Below, in pieces: positions 1 to 9,542 of a stretch of 64,000 bases of DNA. The notes under the pieces were generated by a model. That model did no database searches, was not told the DNA's origin, and saw nothing but the letters and a program-made list of their open reading frames with translations. The stretch is from assembly GCA_947490615.1 (NCBI GenBank), contig CANLHK010000010.1, forward strand, positions 1 through 64,000. The letters are read 5' to 3'. This DNA comes from Planctomycetaceae bacterium (GTDB lineage Bacteria > Planctomycetota > Phycisphaerae > Phycisphaerales > SM1A02). Made by a program: the position numbers and the translations under genes. Each line of letters starts with the position of its first letter. Position 1 is the stretch's first letter.

Positions 1-2163
1 CGCATTGAGGTTCCACTGGGTCGCGGAGAAACACCAACCGCTGGTTGGATTGTTCGTCGTGTCGCAGCGACTGAAGACATCGGCATCGCGCGCGAGAAGA
101 TCAAACCGATCCTTGGGCAAGATCCTTCCTTGGCCGTGCTCCCCAACGAACTCATGCAGTTTGCGCGCTGGATCAGCGCCTACTACGCCTGCCCGATTGG
201 AATGACGCTCGCGACGATTCTGCCTGCGGCGGTACGCAAGTCCATCGGTCGCACCGAACGCACGCTGGTCGATCTGCCGACGGAACCTCTCGACACGGCC
301 AAGCTCACCAAGCGACAGCAACATGCACTCACGGTGATTGCCACACTGCCCCGCCCCATCGAGCTCGCCGACCTCGCAGAAGCCGCGGGCTACAGCTCGA
401 CGGAGCCGCTCAAGAAGCTCGTCGCAGCGGGACATCTTGTCGCGAGCAAGAAGACTTCCGTGGAAGCAGGGTTCATCGCGCGCTCGGGCAACATCGCGCC
501 CGCTCCAACGCCGACGGCCGAGCAAGCCGCTGCGATTGCGGGCATTTCCAAGGACTTTGGGCGATTCGCCCAACACCTCGTGTTTGGCGTGACGGGCTCG
601 GGCAAGACGGAGATCTACATTCGACTGCTCGAAGAATGTGTGCGACGCGGCAAGCGCGCGATCCTTCTCGTGCCTGAGATATCGCTCACGCCACAAACGG
701 TCGGTCGCATCGCGGCGCGGTTGACCACAGCGAAAGTCGCGGTGCTCCATTCGGGTCTCACTGACGCCCAGCGCAACCAACAGTGGTCACTCTTGTGTGA
801 GGGCAAGGCCGATGTCGTCGTCGGCGCACGCAGCGCGATCTTTGCGCCGATCCCTGATGGATCGCTCGGGCTCGTCATCGTCGATGAAGAACACGAGCCC
901 GGCTACAAACAGGATTCCGCGCCGCGCTACCACGGTCGCGATGCGGCGATTCGTCGCGCGCAGCTGGCCAAGTGCCCGATCGTCCTCGGCTCGGCGACAC
1001 CAAGCCTTGAGAGTTGGATGAACGCCACCGAGCGTCGCATCTCCACGCTTCATCGACTCACCAAACGCGCGCCAGGCCTCAACACGCCGAAGGTCAGCGT
1101 GGTGGATTTTGCCACAGAACGCAAAGAAAACCGCGATCGGCGCGCGGGGCTCATTGGTCCCACGCTTCGTGAAGCGATGGCAAAGACCTTCGACGCGGGC
1201 GGCCAAGTGTTGCTGCTGCTCAACCGTCGCGGCTACGCGAACTACATCGCCTGCTCCGATCCGCGTTGCGAATGGAAACTCACCTGCACCGAGTGTGACG
1301 CAAGCATGACCTGTCATGTCGACGACGCGGGCGCTGCGCGCCGCAGCTATGTGCGCTGCCACTACTGCCTCGCTGAGCAATTGCTGCCGCGCGCTTGTCC
1401 CGACTGCGGCAAGACCGTCACCGTCTTTGGACTCGGCACCCAACGCGTCGAGGAAGAACTCTCGCGGCTGTTTCCCTCACTCATCGAAGGCTCCACGATG
1501 TTGCGCGTCGATGGCGACACCATGCACACCGCGGCCCACTTCCACGATGCACTCGAACGCTTTGGTCGCGGCGAGATTCGCGTGCTCATGGGAACGCAGA
1601 TGATTGCCAAGGGCTTGGACTTTCCCAATGTCCAACTGGTCGGCGTCATCAGTGCCGACACCGCGCTGGCGCTCCCTGACTTTCGCGCTGGCGAGCGGAC
1701 CTTTCAGCTCGTCTCGCAAGTGTCGGGCCGTGCGGGACGCGGCGAGAAGCCAGGCCGCGCCATCATCCAGAGCTTCGAGCCAGAGACTCCCGCGATTCGC
1801 CTTGCTGCGAGCCACGATTTCGAGCGGTTCGCGACCGCGGAACTCGACGATCGCAGGCAGTTTGGCCTGCCGCCCTACCGCCGCATGGCGCGACTGATCG
1901 TGCGCCACGCAGGCGAAGTCGAGTGCGCGACCCGTTCGGTCACGCTGGCCGATGCGATTCGGACCTTCGCAGGCACGGTCGAAGTCCGCGGGCCCTCGGC
2001 CTGCCCGATCGCGCGCATCGCGGGCAAGTACCGTCGGCAGATCGAGCTGATCGCCGACCAGCCCTCCGAACTCAGCGCGGTTCTCGCGGAAGCCCGCACC
2101 CGCGGCCTCCTCCACCTCGGCGAGGAACTGGCGGTCGATGTCGATCCGATCAACACGCTCTAA
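1..2163 (+). CDS. priA: Primosomal protein N' (replication restart helicase PriA), 5' end outside window
   Basis: PriA is a superfamily 2 DNA helicase that recognises stalled forks and reloads the replisome. The reading frame is open from base 1, and the first residues (VPLGRGETPTAGWIVRRV) match the N-terminal 3'-DNA-binding domain, so the true start lies upstream; the first in-window start codon (TTG at 130) is internal. Walker A GVTGSGKT is at bases 586-609 and the Walker B/DEEH box (IVDEEHEPGY) follows near 874. Eight cysteines in paired CxxC-like groups between about 1255 and 1412 form the two zinc sites typical of PriA. Helicase motifs continue to the QVSGRAGRG box near 1710. A C-terminal domain ends at the TAA at 2161-2163. 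All expected motifs are intact. It is followed after 137 bases by sucA, probably a separate transcription unit. Confidence 0.96.
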   Translation, partial: RIEVPLGRGETPTAGWIVRRVAATEDIGIAREKIKPILGQDPSLAVLPNELMQFARWISAYYACPIGMTLATILPAAVRKSIGRTERTLVDLPTEPLDTAKLTKRQQHALTVIATLPRPIELADLAEAAGYSSTEPLKKLVAAGHLVASKKTSVEAGFIARSGNIAPAPTPTAEQAAAIAGISKDFGRFAQHLVFGVTGSGKTEIYIRLLEECVRRGKRAILLVPEISLTPQTVGRIAARLTTAKVAVLHSGLTDAQRNQQWSLLCEGKADVVVGARSAIFAPIPDGSLGLVIVDEEHEPGYKQDSAPRYHGRDAAIRRAQLAKCPIVLGSATPSLESWMNATERRISTLHRLTKRAPGLNTPKVSVVDFATERKENRDRRAGLIGPTLREAMAKTFDAGGQVLLLLNRRGYANYIACSDPRCEWKLTCTECDASMTCHVDDAGAARRSYVRCHYCLAEQLLPRACPDCGKTVTVFGLGTQRVEEELSRLFPSLIEGSTMLRVDGDTMHTAAHFHDALERFGRGEIRVLMGTQMIAKGLDFPNVQLVGVISADTALALPDFRAGERTFQLVSQVSGRAGRGEKPGRAIIQSFEPETPAIRLAASHDFERFATAELDDRRQFGLPPYRRMARLIVRHAGEVECATRSVTLADAIRTFAGTVEVRGPSACPIARIAGKYRRQIELIADQPSELSAVLAEARTRGLLHLGEELAVDVDPINTL

Positions 2164-2214
2164 GCAGTTCCCGCGAAGCCCAATCATCGGGCTGTAAGGC
2201 CGCGCAATCTCCTC

Positions 2215-2220
2215 TACAAT
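2215..2220 (+). promoter_or_regulatory. Possible -10 element for the sucA-sucB operon
   Basis: TACAAT lies in the priA-sucA gap, about 80 bases before the sucA start. It matches the bacterial -10 consensus, but no convincing -35 hexamer is seen at the usual distance. This is inference from a short motif only. Confidence 0.3.
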
Positions 2221-2300
2221 CGCTCCGCTTCGCGCCCAACGATGCCTCACGGTCACGGCAATTGGGCGCGTCTTGATGATTGGAATGGGAGTTCAAGCAG

Positions 2301-5279
2301 ATGGCCCAGCTGGGTCCCAATTCGGGCGGTTCTCAACCTCGTGCACCCCAGTCGGTCAACGGCTGGCAGAGTGGTTACATCGAGTCGCTGTACGCGCAAT
2401 TCCTCAGCGACCCCGCGTCGCTCGATGGCGACTGGCTGAACTTCTTCCGCGGGTTTGAGCTTGGTCTCACGCGTGAGGCCGATGCGCCCGCGCAGGCGCC
2501 CACCGCCGTGGTCGCCAAGGCCAGCGCAACTCCAACGCCGCTCGTGGTGCATGAGGCTCCGAGCCAGCCCGCGACCAGCGTCGCGATCGATCCCGATCAG
2601 CGCAAGGTCGATGAGCTCATTCATCGCTACCGCACCGACGGACACCTTGGTGCCCAACTTGATCCGCTTGGAACGTCGCGCGCATTCCCCGAACGACTCA
2701 CGCTTGAAGCCGTCGGCCTCGATGACGGCAGCCTCGGTCGCGCCTTCGATCCTGGATCGTTGCCACTTGCGAATCCTTCGCCGCTTGGCGAGATCATCTC
2801 CTGCCTCGAGGAAACCTACTGCGGCACGATGGGCATCGAGTACGCGCATGTCGGCGACGCCGACCGCCGCGCGTGGCTCGAGCAGCGACTCGAGAAGGCG
2901 CGCAATCGACCTGACTTCAGCGTCGAGATCAAGAAGCGCATCTTCGCCAAGCTTCTCGAAGCCGACAGCTTCGAAAATTTCCTCGCCAATCGATTCGTCG
3001 GCAAGAAGCGCTTCGGGCTCGAAGGCGGCGAGACGCTCATTCCGATCCTCGACCAGATGCTTGAGGCTGGTCCCGCGATGGGCGTGCAGGAGTTCACGAT
3101 CGGCATGGCGCACCGCGGACGACTCAATGTCCTCGCGCACATCGTCGGAAAGAACCTGCAGCAGATCTTTACCGAGTTCGATGAGGCATGGACGGCGGCG
3201 TTTGCGACGGGTGGCGGCGATGTGAAGTACCACATGGGGTACTCCAACGAGACCAAGACTTCGCATGGCGATGGATTGCGCATCGTGCTCGCGGCAAATC
3301 CTTCGCACCTCGAGTTCGTGAACTCCGTCGTGCTCGGACGCTGCCGCGGCAAGCAACGGCTTGTTGGCGACAGCGAGCGCAGGACGATCGTGCCGATTCT
3401 CGTGCACGGCGACAGCTCGTTCCCAGGACAAGGCAGCGTCGCTGAGTGCTTCAACATGATGCACCTCGACGGCTACACCGTTGGCGGCGCGATTCATATC
3501 GTGGTGAACAACCAAGTCGGCTTCACCACGAATCCGCGCGACACCTTCGGCAGCAACTACTGCACCGACATCGCCAAGGCCTACGACTGCCCGATTCTTC
3601 ATGTCAATGGTGATGACGCAGAGTCCTGCGCGTGGGCCTCGCGCATCGCCATGGATTGGCGGCACACCTTTGGTCACGACATCGTGATTGAGATGTGGTG
3701 CTATCGCAAGAACGGCCACAACGAAACCGATGAACCGATGTTCACGCAGCCGTTGCTCTACCGCCGCGTGAAGAAGGCACGACCTGCCTTTGCGACCTAC
3801 CGCGCGCGGCTCGTCGAAGAAGGCGTCTACACCGAGATCGAAGTCGAGTCGATGCTCGCGGCCCGCGTCGGCGTGATGGATGTCGCGCAGACTGCCGCCA
3901 AGAAACAGCCGCTGGATCCCGTGGTCGATCCGTTCCGCAGTGTGTGGAGCGGACTGAGCGGGCAATACACGCACGAGCCCGTGGTCACCAAGGTTCCCTT
4001 GGAGACGCTTGAGAAGCTCGCACGCAAACTCGGTGAGACTCCCGCGCACACGATCTTGCACAAGACCGTTGCGCGCATTCTTGAGTCCCGCGCCAACGGC
4101 GTGCAGTCAGGCTCGATCGACTGGGCGCTCGCCGAGTTGCTCGCCTATGCGACGCTGCTTGCCGAAGGTCATCCGATTCGACTCTCAGGTCAGGATGTCG
4201 AGCGCGGAACCTTTAGCCATCGTCACGCGGTGGTGAATTGCCAGGAAACCAACGAGGGTTACTGCCAACTCAACAACTTGAGTGACGGCTCTTCGTCGAC
4301 GGAGCAGGCGCGCTTCTGCGTGCACAACTCGCCGCTGACCGAGAGCGCGATTCTTGGCTTTGAGTACGGCTACTCGCTCGGCGATCCGCGCATGCTCGTG
4401 ATCTGGGAGGCGCAGTTTGGCGACTTCGCCAACGGCGCGCAGGTCATCGTCGATCAGTTCCTCGCTTCGGGCGAAGCAAAGTGGAAGCGCTCGAGCGGCC
4501 TCACGCTCATGTTGCCGCACGGCTACGAGGGCCAAGGTCCTGAGCACTCGAGCTCGCGCCTTGAGCGGTTCCTCCAACTCTGCGCCGACGACAACATGCA
4601 GGTGGTCTATCCCACCACGACTGCGCAGATCTTCCATCTGCTGCGTCGACAGGTGAAGCAGCCGTTCCGCAAGCCGCTCGTCGTGCTCACACCGAAGTCG
4701 ATGCTTCGACTTTCTGCCGCGATGAGCCGCGTCGAAGGGTTCACCGACGGCTACTTCCGCACTGTGCTCACCGATCCAGGCATCGCGCGCGATGCCGCGG
4801 AGTCGGCGCGCGATATGGCGCACAAGATGGTGAACAAGATCATCTTCTGCTCGGGCAAGATCTATCACGAGCTCGCGGCGCAACGCGATCGCAGCGGGCA
4901 GTCCACGACGGCGATCATCCGCCTCGAGCAGCTCTATCCCTTCCCCGATGCAGCGGTGAACAAGGCCACGGCCATCTATCCCAACGCCAAGAAGTTCGTC
5001 TGGGTGCAGGAAGAGCCGCGCAACATCGGCGCCTACCGATTCGCGCAGGCGCAATTGCGCGAGCTCTGCGGCATCGAGGTTGGCTACATCGGTCGACCCG
5101 ACTCCGCGAGCCCCGCGGTTGGAAGCGCCAAGCAGCACGCCATCGAACAGGACAAGATCCTCACCGAAGCCATCGGCGCAGCGAAAGCGGGCGATGGTCC
5201 TGCTGGTGGTCCGAGCAACAAGGACGGGGCAAAGGACGTGGCGAAAGATCCGGGCAAAGAGAAGTCCGCACACAAGTAA
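2301..5279 (+). CDS. sucA: 2-oxoglutarate dehydrogenase E1 component
   Basis: This is the thiamine-diphosphate-dependent E1 subunit of the 2-oxoglutarate dehydrogenase complex of the TCA cycle. At about 992 aa it has full family length. Its N-terminal E2-binding segment (YIESLYAQFLSDPASLDGDW) is followed by an Ala/Pro-rich linker. The core carries the conserved GMAHRGRLNVL (about residues 266-276), GDSSFPGQGSVAE (about 370) and NQVGFTTNPRD motifs, and the transketolase-like C-terminal half includes LPHGYEGQGPEHSSSR. The ATG at 2301 is preferred over the upstream TTG at 2280 because a GGGAG Shine-Dalgarno lies about 9 bases before it. The last 30 residues form a Lys/Ala/Gly/Asp-rich tail that is probably disordered. 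sucB follows after 89 bases; the E3 subunit (lpd) is not in the window. Confidence 0.97.
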   Translation: MAQLGPNSGGSQPRAPQSVNGWQSGYIESLYAQFLSDPASLDGDWLNFFRGFELGLTREADAPAQAPTAVVAKASATPTPLVVHEAPSQPATSVAIDPDQRKVDELIHRYRTDGHLGAQLDPLGTSRAFPERLTLEAVGLDDGSLGRAFDPGSLPLANPSPLGEIISCLEETYCGTMGIEYAHVGDADRRAWLEQRLEKARNRPDFSVEIKKRIFAKLLEADSFENFLANRFVGKKRFGLEGGETLIPILDQMLEAGPAMGVQEFTIGMAHRGRLNVLAHIVGKNLQQIFTEFDEAWTAAFATGGGDVKYHMGYSNETKTSHGDGLRIVLAANPSHLEFVNSVVLGRCRGKQRLVGDSERRTIVPILVHGDSSFPGQGSVAECFNMMHLDGYTVGGAIHIVVNNQVGFTTNPRDTFGSNYCTDIAKAYDCPILHVNGDDAESCAWASRIAMDWRHTFGHDIVIEMWCYRKNGHNETDEPMFTQPLLYRRVKKARPAFATYRARLVEEGVYTEIEVESMLAARVGVMDVAQTAAKKQPLDPVVDPFRSVWSGLSGQYTHEPVVTKVPLETLEKLARKLGETPAHTILHKTVARILESRANGVQSGSIDWALAELLAYATLLAEGHPIRLSGQDVERGTFSHRHAVVNCQETNEGYCQLNNLSDGSSSTEQARFCVHNSPLTESAILGFEYGYSLGDPRMLVIWEAQFGDFANGAQVIVDQFLASGEAKWKRSSGLTLMLPHGYEGQGPEHSSSRLERFLQLCADDNMQVVYPTTTAQIFHLLRRQVKQPFRKPLVVLTPKSMLRLSAAMSRVEGFTDGYFRTVLTDPGIARDAAESARDMAHKMVNKIIFCSGKIYHELAAQRDRSGQSTTAIIRLEQLYPFPDAAVNKATAIYPNAKKFVWVQEEPRNIGAYRFAQAQLRELCGIEVGYIGRPDSASPAVGSAKQHAIEQDKILTEAIGAAKAGDGPAGGPSNKDGAKDVAKDPGKEKSAHK

Positions 5280-5368
5280 CGCGCCGTCGTGGAGACGGTG
5301 CGACTGCACGCAGACAACAGTTGGTGTGGAACAACGCGTGACCACGCGCACGCAACACGGAAGAATTC

Positions 5369-6637
5369 ATGGCTGTCGACATCACGATCCCATCTCCTGG
5401 CGAGTCCATCACTGAAGTCTCACTGAGCGGTTGGCTCTGCGCCGACGGGTCCTTCGTGGAGAAGGACGACTTGCTCGCGGAGATCGAGACCGACAAGGCC
5501 ACGCTTGAACTGCGCGCGCCCGCGTCTGGTCAACTCAAGATCAGCACCGCCAAGGGTGACGCCATCAAAGTTGGCGCGGTGGTCGCGTCCATCGACACGA
5601 CTGTGGCGCGTCCTGCGGTTGCGCCCACATCCACACAGGGCGGAAGCGGAGCCGAGCAAGTGCGCGCCTCGAGTGTCGCCAAGAAGGTCGCTGCTGAGAA
5701 GGGTGTCGACCTCACGCATCTCTCTGGATCAGGTCCCTCGAAGCGCGTCATGAAGGACGATGTCCTGGCCGCGAGTTCGAAGACTTCCGTCGCCACCGAG
5801 ACGAAGCCCACGATGACACCGAGCCCTGTCAGTGCCGTCGCACCAACCGCCACCGCGATGCCTGCGACCACCGCTGCCTCCATGAGTGGCACGATGAGTG
5901 GCACGATGCGCGGCACACGCCGCGAGAAGCTCACGAAGTTGCGGCAGAAGATCGCCGAGCGTCTCGTGCATGCGCAGCACACCGCTGCGATGCTGACGAC
6001 CTTCAACGAGTGCGACATGACCGAGGTCATGCGCCTGCGCTCGGAGCACAAGGAGAGTTTCGAGAAGAACCACGGCGTCGGACTCGGCTTCATGGGCTTC
6101 TTCGTGAAGGCCGCGACCAGCGCGCTGCGGAAGTACCCGCGCGTGAATGCCTACATCGTGGGTGGCGCGGGTGTCGCGGGCATGACCGAACTTGAGATCG
6201 AGTACCACGACTACTGCGACATCGCCGTCGCGGTCGGTACCGACAAGGGTCTCGTTGTTCCTGTGCTGCGCAACACCGAAGCACTTTCGTTTGCAGGCAT
6301 CGAAGGAACCATCAAGGACTTCGCCGTTCGCGCCAAGGGTGGCAAGCTCACCGTGGATGAGATGACGGGCGGCACCTTCACGATTTCCAACGGCGGTGTC
6401 TACGGCTCACTCCAGTCAACGCCAATTCTGAATCCACCGCAGTCGGCGATTCTTGGGATGCACGCGATCAAGAAGCGCCCTGTCGAAGACCCCAAGAACC
6501 CAGGGCAGATTGCGCTGCGCCCGATGATGTACCTCGCGCTGAGCTACGACCATCGCATCATCGATGGCGCCGAAGCCGTCGGGTTCCTCGTCCACATCAA
6601 GGACATGATTGAGAAGCCTGAGCGCCTGCTCTTCTGA
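5369..6637 (+). CDS. sucB: Dihydrolipoyllysine succinyltransferase, E2 of the 2-oxoglutarate dehydrogenase complex
   Basis: E2 passes the succinyl group from the E1-bound intermediate to coenzyme A and forms the core of the complex. The protein (422 aa) has one N-terminal lipoyl domain with the lipoylated lysine in [10 protein letters not shown] (Lys43). A peripheral subunit-binding domain follows at about 110-150 ([16 protein letters not shown]). A Ala/Thr/Met-rich linker leads to the CoA-acyltransferase domain, which carries the catalytic HRIIDG motif (His about 395). The start has a GGAAG Shine-Dalgarno a few bases upstream. It lies directly behind sucA in the same direction. Its position and the single lipoyl domain favour the 2-oxoglutarate complex over the pyruvate complex. 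It converges on ftsI with a 51-base gap, in which no strong terminator hairpin is seen. Confidence 0.96.
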   Translation: MAVDITIPSPGESITEVSLSGWLCADGSFVEKDDLLAEIETDKATLELRAPASGQLKISTAKGDAIKVGAVVASIDTTVARPAVAPTSTQGGSGAEQVRASSVAKKVAAEKGVDLTHLSGSGPSKRVMKDDVLAASSKTSVATETKPTMTPSPVSAVAPTATAMPATTAASMSGTMSGTMRGTRREKLTKLRQKIAERLVHAQHTAAMLTTFNECDMTEVMRLRSEHKESFEKNHGVGLGFMGFFVKAATSALRKYPRVNAYIVGGAGVAGMTELEIEYHDYCDIAVAVGTDKGLVVPVLRNTEALSFAGIEGTIKDFAVRAKGGKLTVDEMTGGTFTISNGGVYGSLQSTPILNPPQSAILGMHAIKKRPVEDPKNPGQIALRPMMYLALSYDHRIIDGAEAVGFLVHIKDMIEKPERLLF

Positions 6638-6688
6638 GCGGGGCGCGTTGGTGCACTCAAGGACAGTCGTCGGCCGAGACACAGCGAC

Positions 6689-9139
6689 TCAGCGCGCCGC
6701 GAGTTCTTTCGCGCTTGACTTCTTGGTCGCGTAGACGAGCTCGCCGTCGCTTGGCACACCCAGGTAGCCAAGCACATCGTTGATGATGTGACCAACCACA
6801 GGACCCGCGAGCGCACCGCCACCCGTGGCGCCGCCCGTCGCCTTGGACTTCTTGTCGGGATCTTCGATGGTGACAAGGACGACGATCTCAGGGTTGTCGT
6901 AGGGCGCGCCCGCGATGAAGCTCGACATGTACCGATCGGCGAAATATCCGCCCGTCGGCTTGGTGAGCTGCGCGGTGCCTGACTTTCCAAACGCGCTGTA
7001 GACAAGAATGTCCTTCAGTCGCTTGCCCGTGCCTTCGGTGATGACCTTCTGCATGACCTCGCGCGCTTCGTGCATCGCTGCCGTGCCGAGCACGGGCATC
7101 GAACCAGTCAGCGAGTCGTGCGCGAGCGGCTGCAAGGAGAGCGGCACCATGTCACCGTTGCGGCAGAACGCGCTGAAGGCGCGCACGAGTTGCAGCGGTG
7201 TCACTGCGATGCCTTGGCCAAACGACACGGAGGCCAGCGCGCGCGTCTTGGCGCTCCACTCGTCCTTGCGCGGCATGAGGCCAGCGTTCTCACTCTCGAC
7301 ACCAACCTGCGTGCTCTCGCCGAACTTCCACGCCTTGAGGCAGCGACGCATCTCGTCGTTGCCCATGCGCAGGGCGACGGTCGCCATGCCCGCGTTGACT
7401 GACTTCACCAGGACTTGTTCCCAACTCTTGGTGCCGTAGCTTGAGGTGTGTGCTTCTCGAATCGTGCGCTTCGCGCGGCCGTCGACGAGCGTGAGCGGAC
7501 CATCGGGAAGCCGAATGATCTCGCTGCGCTTCGCGAAGCCGTGATCGTTCGCCCACGCCCACACGAAGGGCTTGAAGATCGAGCCAGGCTCAAACGGATC
7601 CGTCGCCCAACGCATGCGCGCGAGAGCGGGATCGCCTTGACCAAAGTCGGTGGTGATCGCGTCGCGGCCCGTGTTGGTGCGAATGCGGGAGTACGCAGCA
7701 AGGAGTTCTCCTGTGCGCGTGTTGACTACGAGCGCACGGCCACCTGAGGCGTTCGCCGCGTCGATGGCTTCATTCACGCGCGCCTCAACCATCTCCTGAA
7801 TCACGATGTCGATGGAGAGTCGGACCGAGTCACCGATGTCCCCCGCGCGGTAGCCACCAGGCGGAATGGAAATCACCGAGCCAAGCCGCGAGGCGTAGTA
7901 GGTCGTGAACCCTGGCTTCGAACTCAACTGAGTGTTGGCAAGTCGCTCATAGCCGCTGCGTCCGACCGTGGCTTCGCTTCCAGGCAGCAGTGACGCGTAG
8001 GCAAGGACGGGCGACGGCGTCTCAGACTTCTGCGCCTTCTCAAACGCATCGCGATCACTCGCGGAGGTCGCCGCTTTGACGACAGTCGTGGTCGGGAGCG
8101 CCTCGATCTCGTCCTCGCTCAGACCTTCCTCACGCTGCATGACAAGGGACCAAGCCTTGAGGCGCGCATCGAACTGTCCGTCGACCTCGCCAAGCATCGC
8201 CGTCGCCACCGCGTCAGGCGTCATGCCGACGAGAGGACCGACCGCCGCCGCGAACTCACCAACGGGATCATCGATAAGCCGCAGTTCTTCTTCGGGTTGA
8301 CCGCGGTGCTTGAGCGTCTCTGCGTTGTACGCCGAGGCGTGCTCATAGAGCGCGCGCAGATCGACCACGAGCGGAATGTCCGACACCACATCGATGCCCG
8401 TCTTTCCCACGATGGCCGCGCCAACCGCGTCATAGGGAGTGATGCGCTGCTGCTTGGGTTCAAAGTGCGCAGCGCGCACGATGCTGTTCGGTCCGCCCGC
8501 TTCTTTCGCGCTGCGTAGAAGGCGAATCTGGTCGCCGTCGAGAGTCTTCTCAATGATCGCGTAGCGCGGAAGGAGCGCCCACTCCGCGTCGGACAACGAT
8601 CCGCTTGACGGAATCCGACGCACCGACGCTGGCACGCGACGATGGTCGCCCGCCTTTGGATCAAGGTCGACGATGCGGTGGATCACTTCGTCCTGCGCCA
8701 CACCGAGCATCGGACCAAGTTGTGCCGCGAGTTCCGTGATCGGATCGAGCACGATGCGATCGTTCACGCGCGCCTTGCCTGCCGCGGCGCGCTTGCTGAC
8801 CGACTCGTTCTGCAGCAACGTGTCGCGGTAGAGATCGCGGACATCGATGTAGAGCGAGCCACTCAGTGTGTCGAGTGCGAGGGTGCGGCCGTAGCGATCG
8901 AGAATCTCGCCGCGTGGAAGTGGATCCGAGACTGAGCGCTGCTGCGCGAGCTTGCCGTTCTCATCCTGCATCGAGGAGAGCAGCTGCGCGCTCGGATTGG
9001 TCTTGAGCTGCACGACGCGAAAAGTGATCGCCGCGATGCCGACAGCGGTGCCTGAGACAAGCACACACGCCCATCGAGAGATCGATTGGGCGCGCGTCGT
9101 CGGCACTGTGGTTGGACTCGTTGAACTTGGCTCTTTCAT
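6689..9139 (-). CDS. ftsI: Division-specific peptidoglycan transpeptidase (class B penicillin-binding protein, FtsI/PBP3-like)
   Basis: This is a periplasmic, membrane-anchored transpeptidase that cross-links septal peptidoglycan. The N-terminal TM segment is at about residues 22-45. A large pedestal region follows, and then the penicillin-binding domain with the three active-site motifs: S-I-F-K within EPGSIFKPF (about 518), S-V-N within VKSVNAGM (about 580) and K-S-G-T within GKSGTAQL (about 717). At 816 aa it is longer than most FtsI proteins (about 550-650 aa); the extra length is in the region before the transpeptidase domain. No PASTA repeats are seen. Its ATG overlaps the stop of the upstream FtsL-like gene (ATGA at 9136-9139), which together with rsmH upstream supports the division role. 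Confidence 0.93.
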   Translation of the reverse strand: MKEPSSTSPTTVPTTRAQSISRWACVLVSGTAVGIAAITFRVVQLKTNPSAQLLSSMQDENGKLAQQRSVSDPLPRGEILDRYGRTLALDTLSGSLYIDVRDLYRDTLLQNESVSKRAAAGKARVNDRIVLDPITELAAQLGPMLGVAQDEVIHRIVDLDPKAGDHRRVPASVRRIPSSGSLSDAEWALLPRYAIIEKTLDGDQIRLLRSAKEAGGPNSIVRAAHFEPKQQRITPYDAVGAAIVGKTGIDVVSDIPLVVDLRALYEHASAYNAETLKHRGQPEEELRLIDDPVGEFAAAVGPLVGMTPDAVATAMLGEVDGQFDARLKAWSLVMQREEGLSEDEIEALPTTTVVKAATSASDRDAFEKAQKSETPSPVLAYASLLPGSEATVGRSGYERLANTQLSSKPGFTTYYASRLGSVISIPPGGYRAGDIGDSVRLSIDIVIQEMVEARVNEAIDAANASGGRALVVNTRTGELLAAYSRIRTNTGRDAITTDFGQGDPALARMRWATDPFEPGSIFKPFVWAWANDHGFAKRSEIIRLPDGPLTLVDGRAKRTIREAHTSSYGTKSWEQVLVKSVNAGMATVALRMGNDEMRRCLKAWKFGESTQVGVESENAGLMPRKDEWSAKTRALASVSFGQGIAVTPLQLVRAFSAFCRNGDMVPLSLQPLAHDSLTGSMPVLGTAAMHEAREVMQKVITEGTGKRLKDILVYSAFGKSGTAQLTKPTGGYFADRYMSSFIAGAPYDNPEIVVLVTIEDPDKKSKATGGATGGGALAGPVVGHIINDVLGYLGVPSDGELVYATKKSSAKELAAR

Positions 9140-9489
9140 CCGCGACTTCCTCCCTGCTTCGCGCGTGCGCGCGCTGGCTGTGCCACCGTCTTGGAGTCTT
9201 CGGCAAGCGCACCCACCGCGCCTTCAGTTGCCTGCGATGGGTCGTAGCGGAACGGCACCGCGCGGTACGAAGCAAACTTCTCTTCGCCGATGCGTTGTTT
9301 GATGGCGGTGGCGGTCGTCGCGCGCGCGACGCGCACCTGCAGCCGAACGCGTTCGCGATCCGACTCCTGAATACGGAAGTGGATGCGGCTGATCTGCGCG
9401 GCGTTGTCGATGCGCTTCTGGCGATTCACCAGGAGCGCGCCATACATGGCGCCAAGCACGATGATGACAGTGGCGATCTTGGCAAACAT
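9136..9489 (-). CDS. FtsL-like bitopic division protein
   Basis: This is a small protein (117 aa) with the layout of FtsL/DivIC: a very short cytoplasmic end, one TM helix (about residues 4-20), and a heptad-like coiled-coil segment rich in Arg, Gln and Glu (about 22-75). A low-complexity Ala/Arg tail follows. FtsL bridges FtsQB and the FtsWI synthase at the septum. Sequence identity in this family is too low for a confident motif match, so the assignment rests on topology, size and the position between rsmH and ftsI with a 4-base overlap with ftsI. Confidence 0.65.
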   Translation of the reverse strand: MFAKIATVIIVLGAMYGALLVNRQKRIDNAAQISRIHFRIQESDRERVRLQVRVARATTATAIKQRIGEEKFASYRAVPFRYDPSQATEGAVGALAEDSKTVAQPARARAKQGGSRG

Positions 9490-9542
9490 GCGGCCTCCAT
9501 GCCTCGCGCCCTTCGTTGGAGCGCGCGTTTACCCAACGCAAA

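Noticed and set aside
2178-2197. Weak hairpin after priA (AGCCC / GGGCT)
   Set aside because: Only 5 bp of stem and no T run; not called as a terminator.
2253-4061. A 602-codon open frame on the minus strand inside sucA
   Set aside because: It is a GC-skew shadow of sucA: composition is Arg/Ala/His-rich, no motif is seen, and the sense strand encodes a clear full-length enzyme.
6638-6688. Terminator between the convergent sucB and ftsI genes
   Set aside because: No stem of useful length with a T run on either strand.
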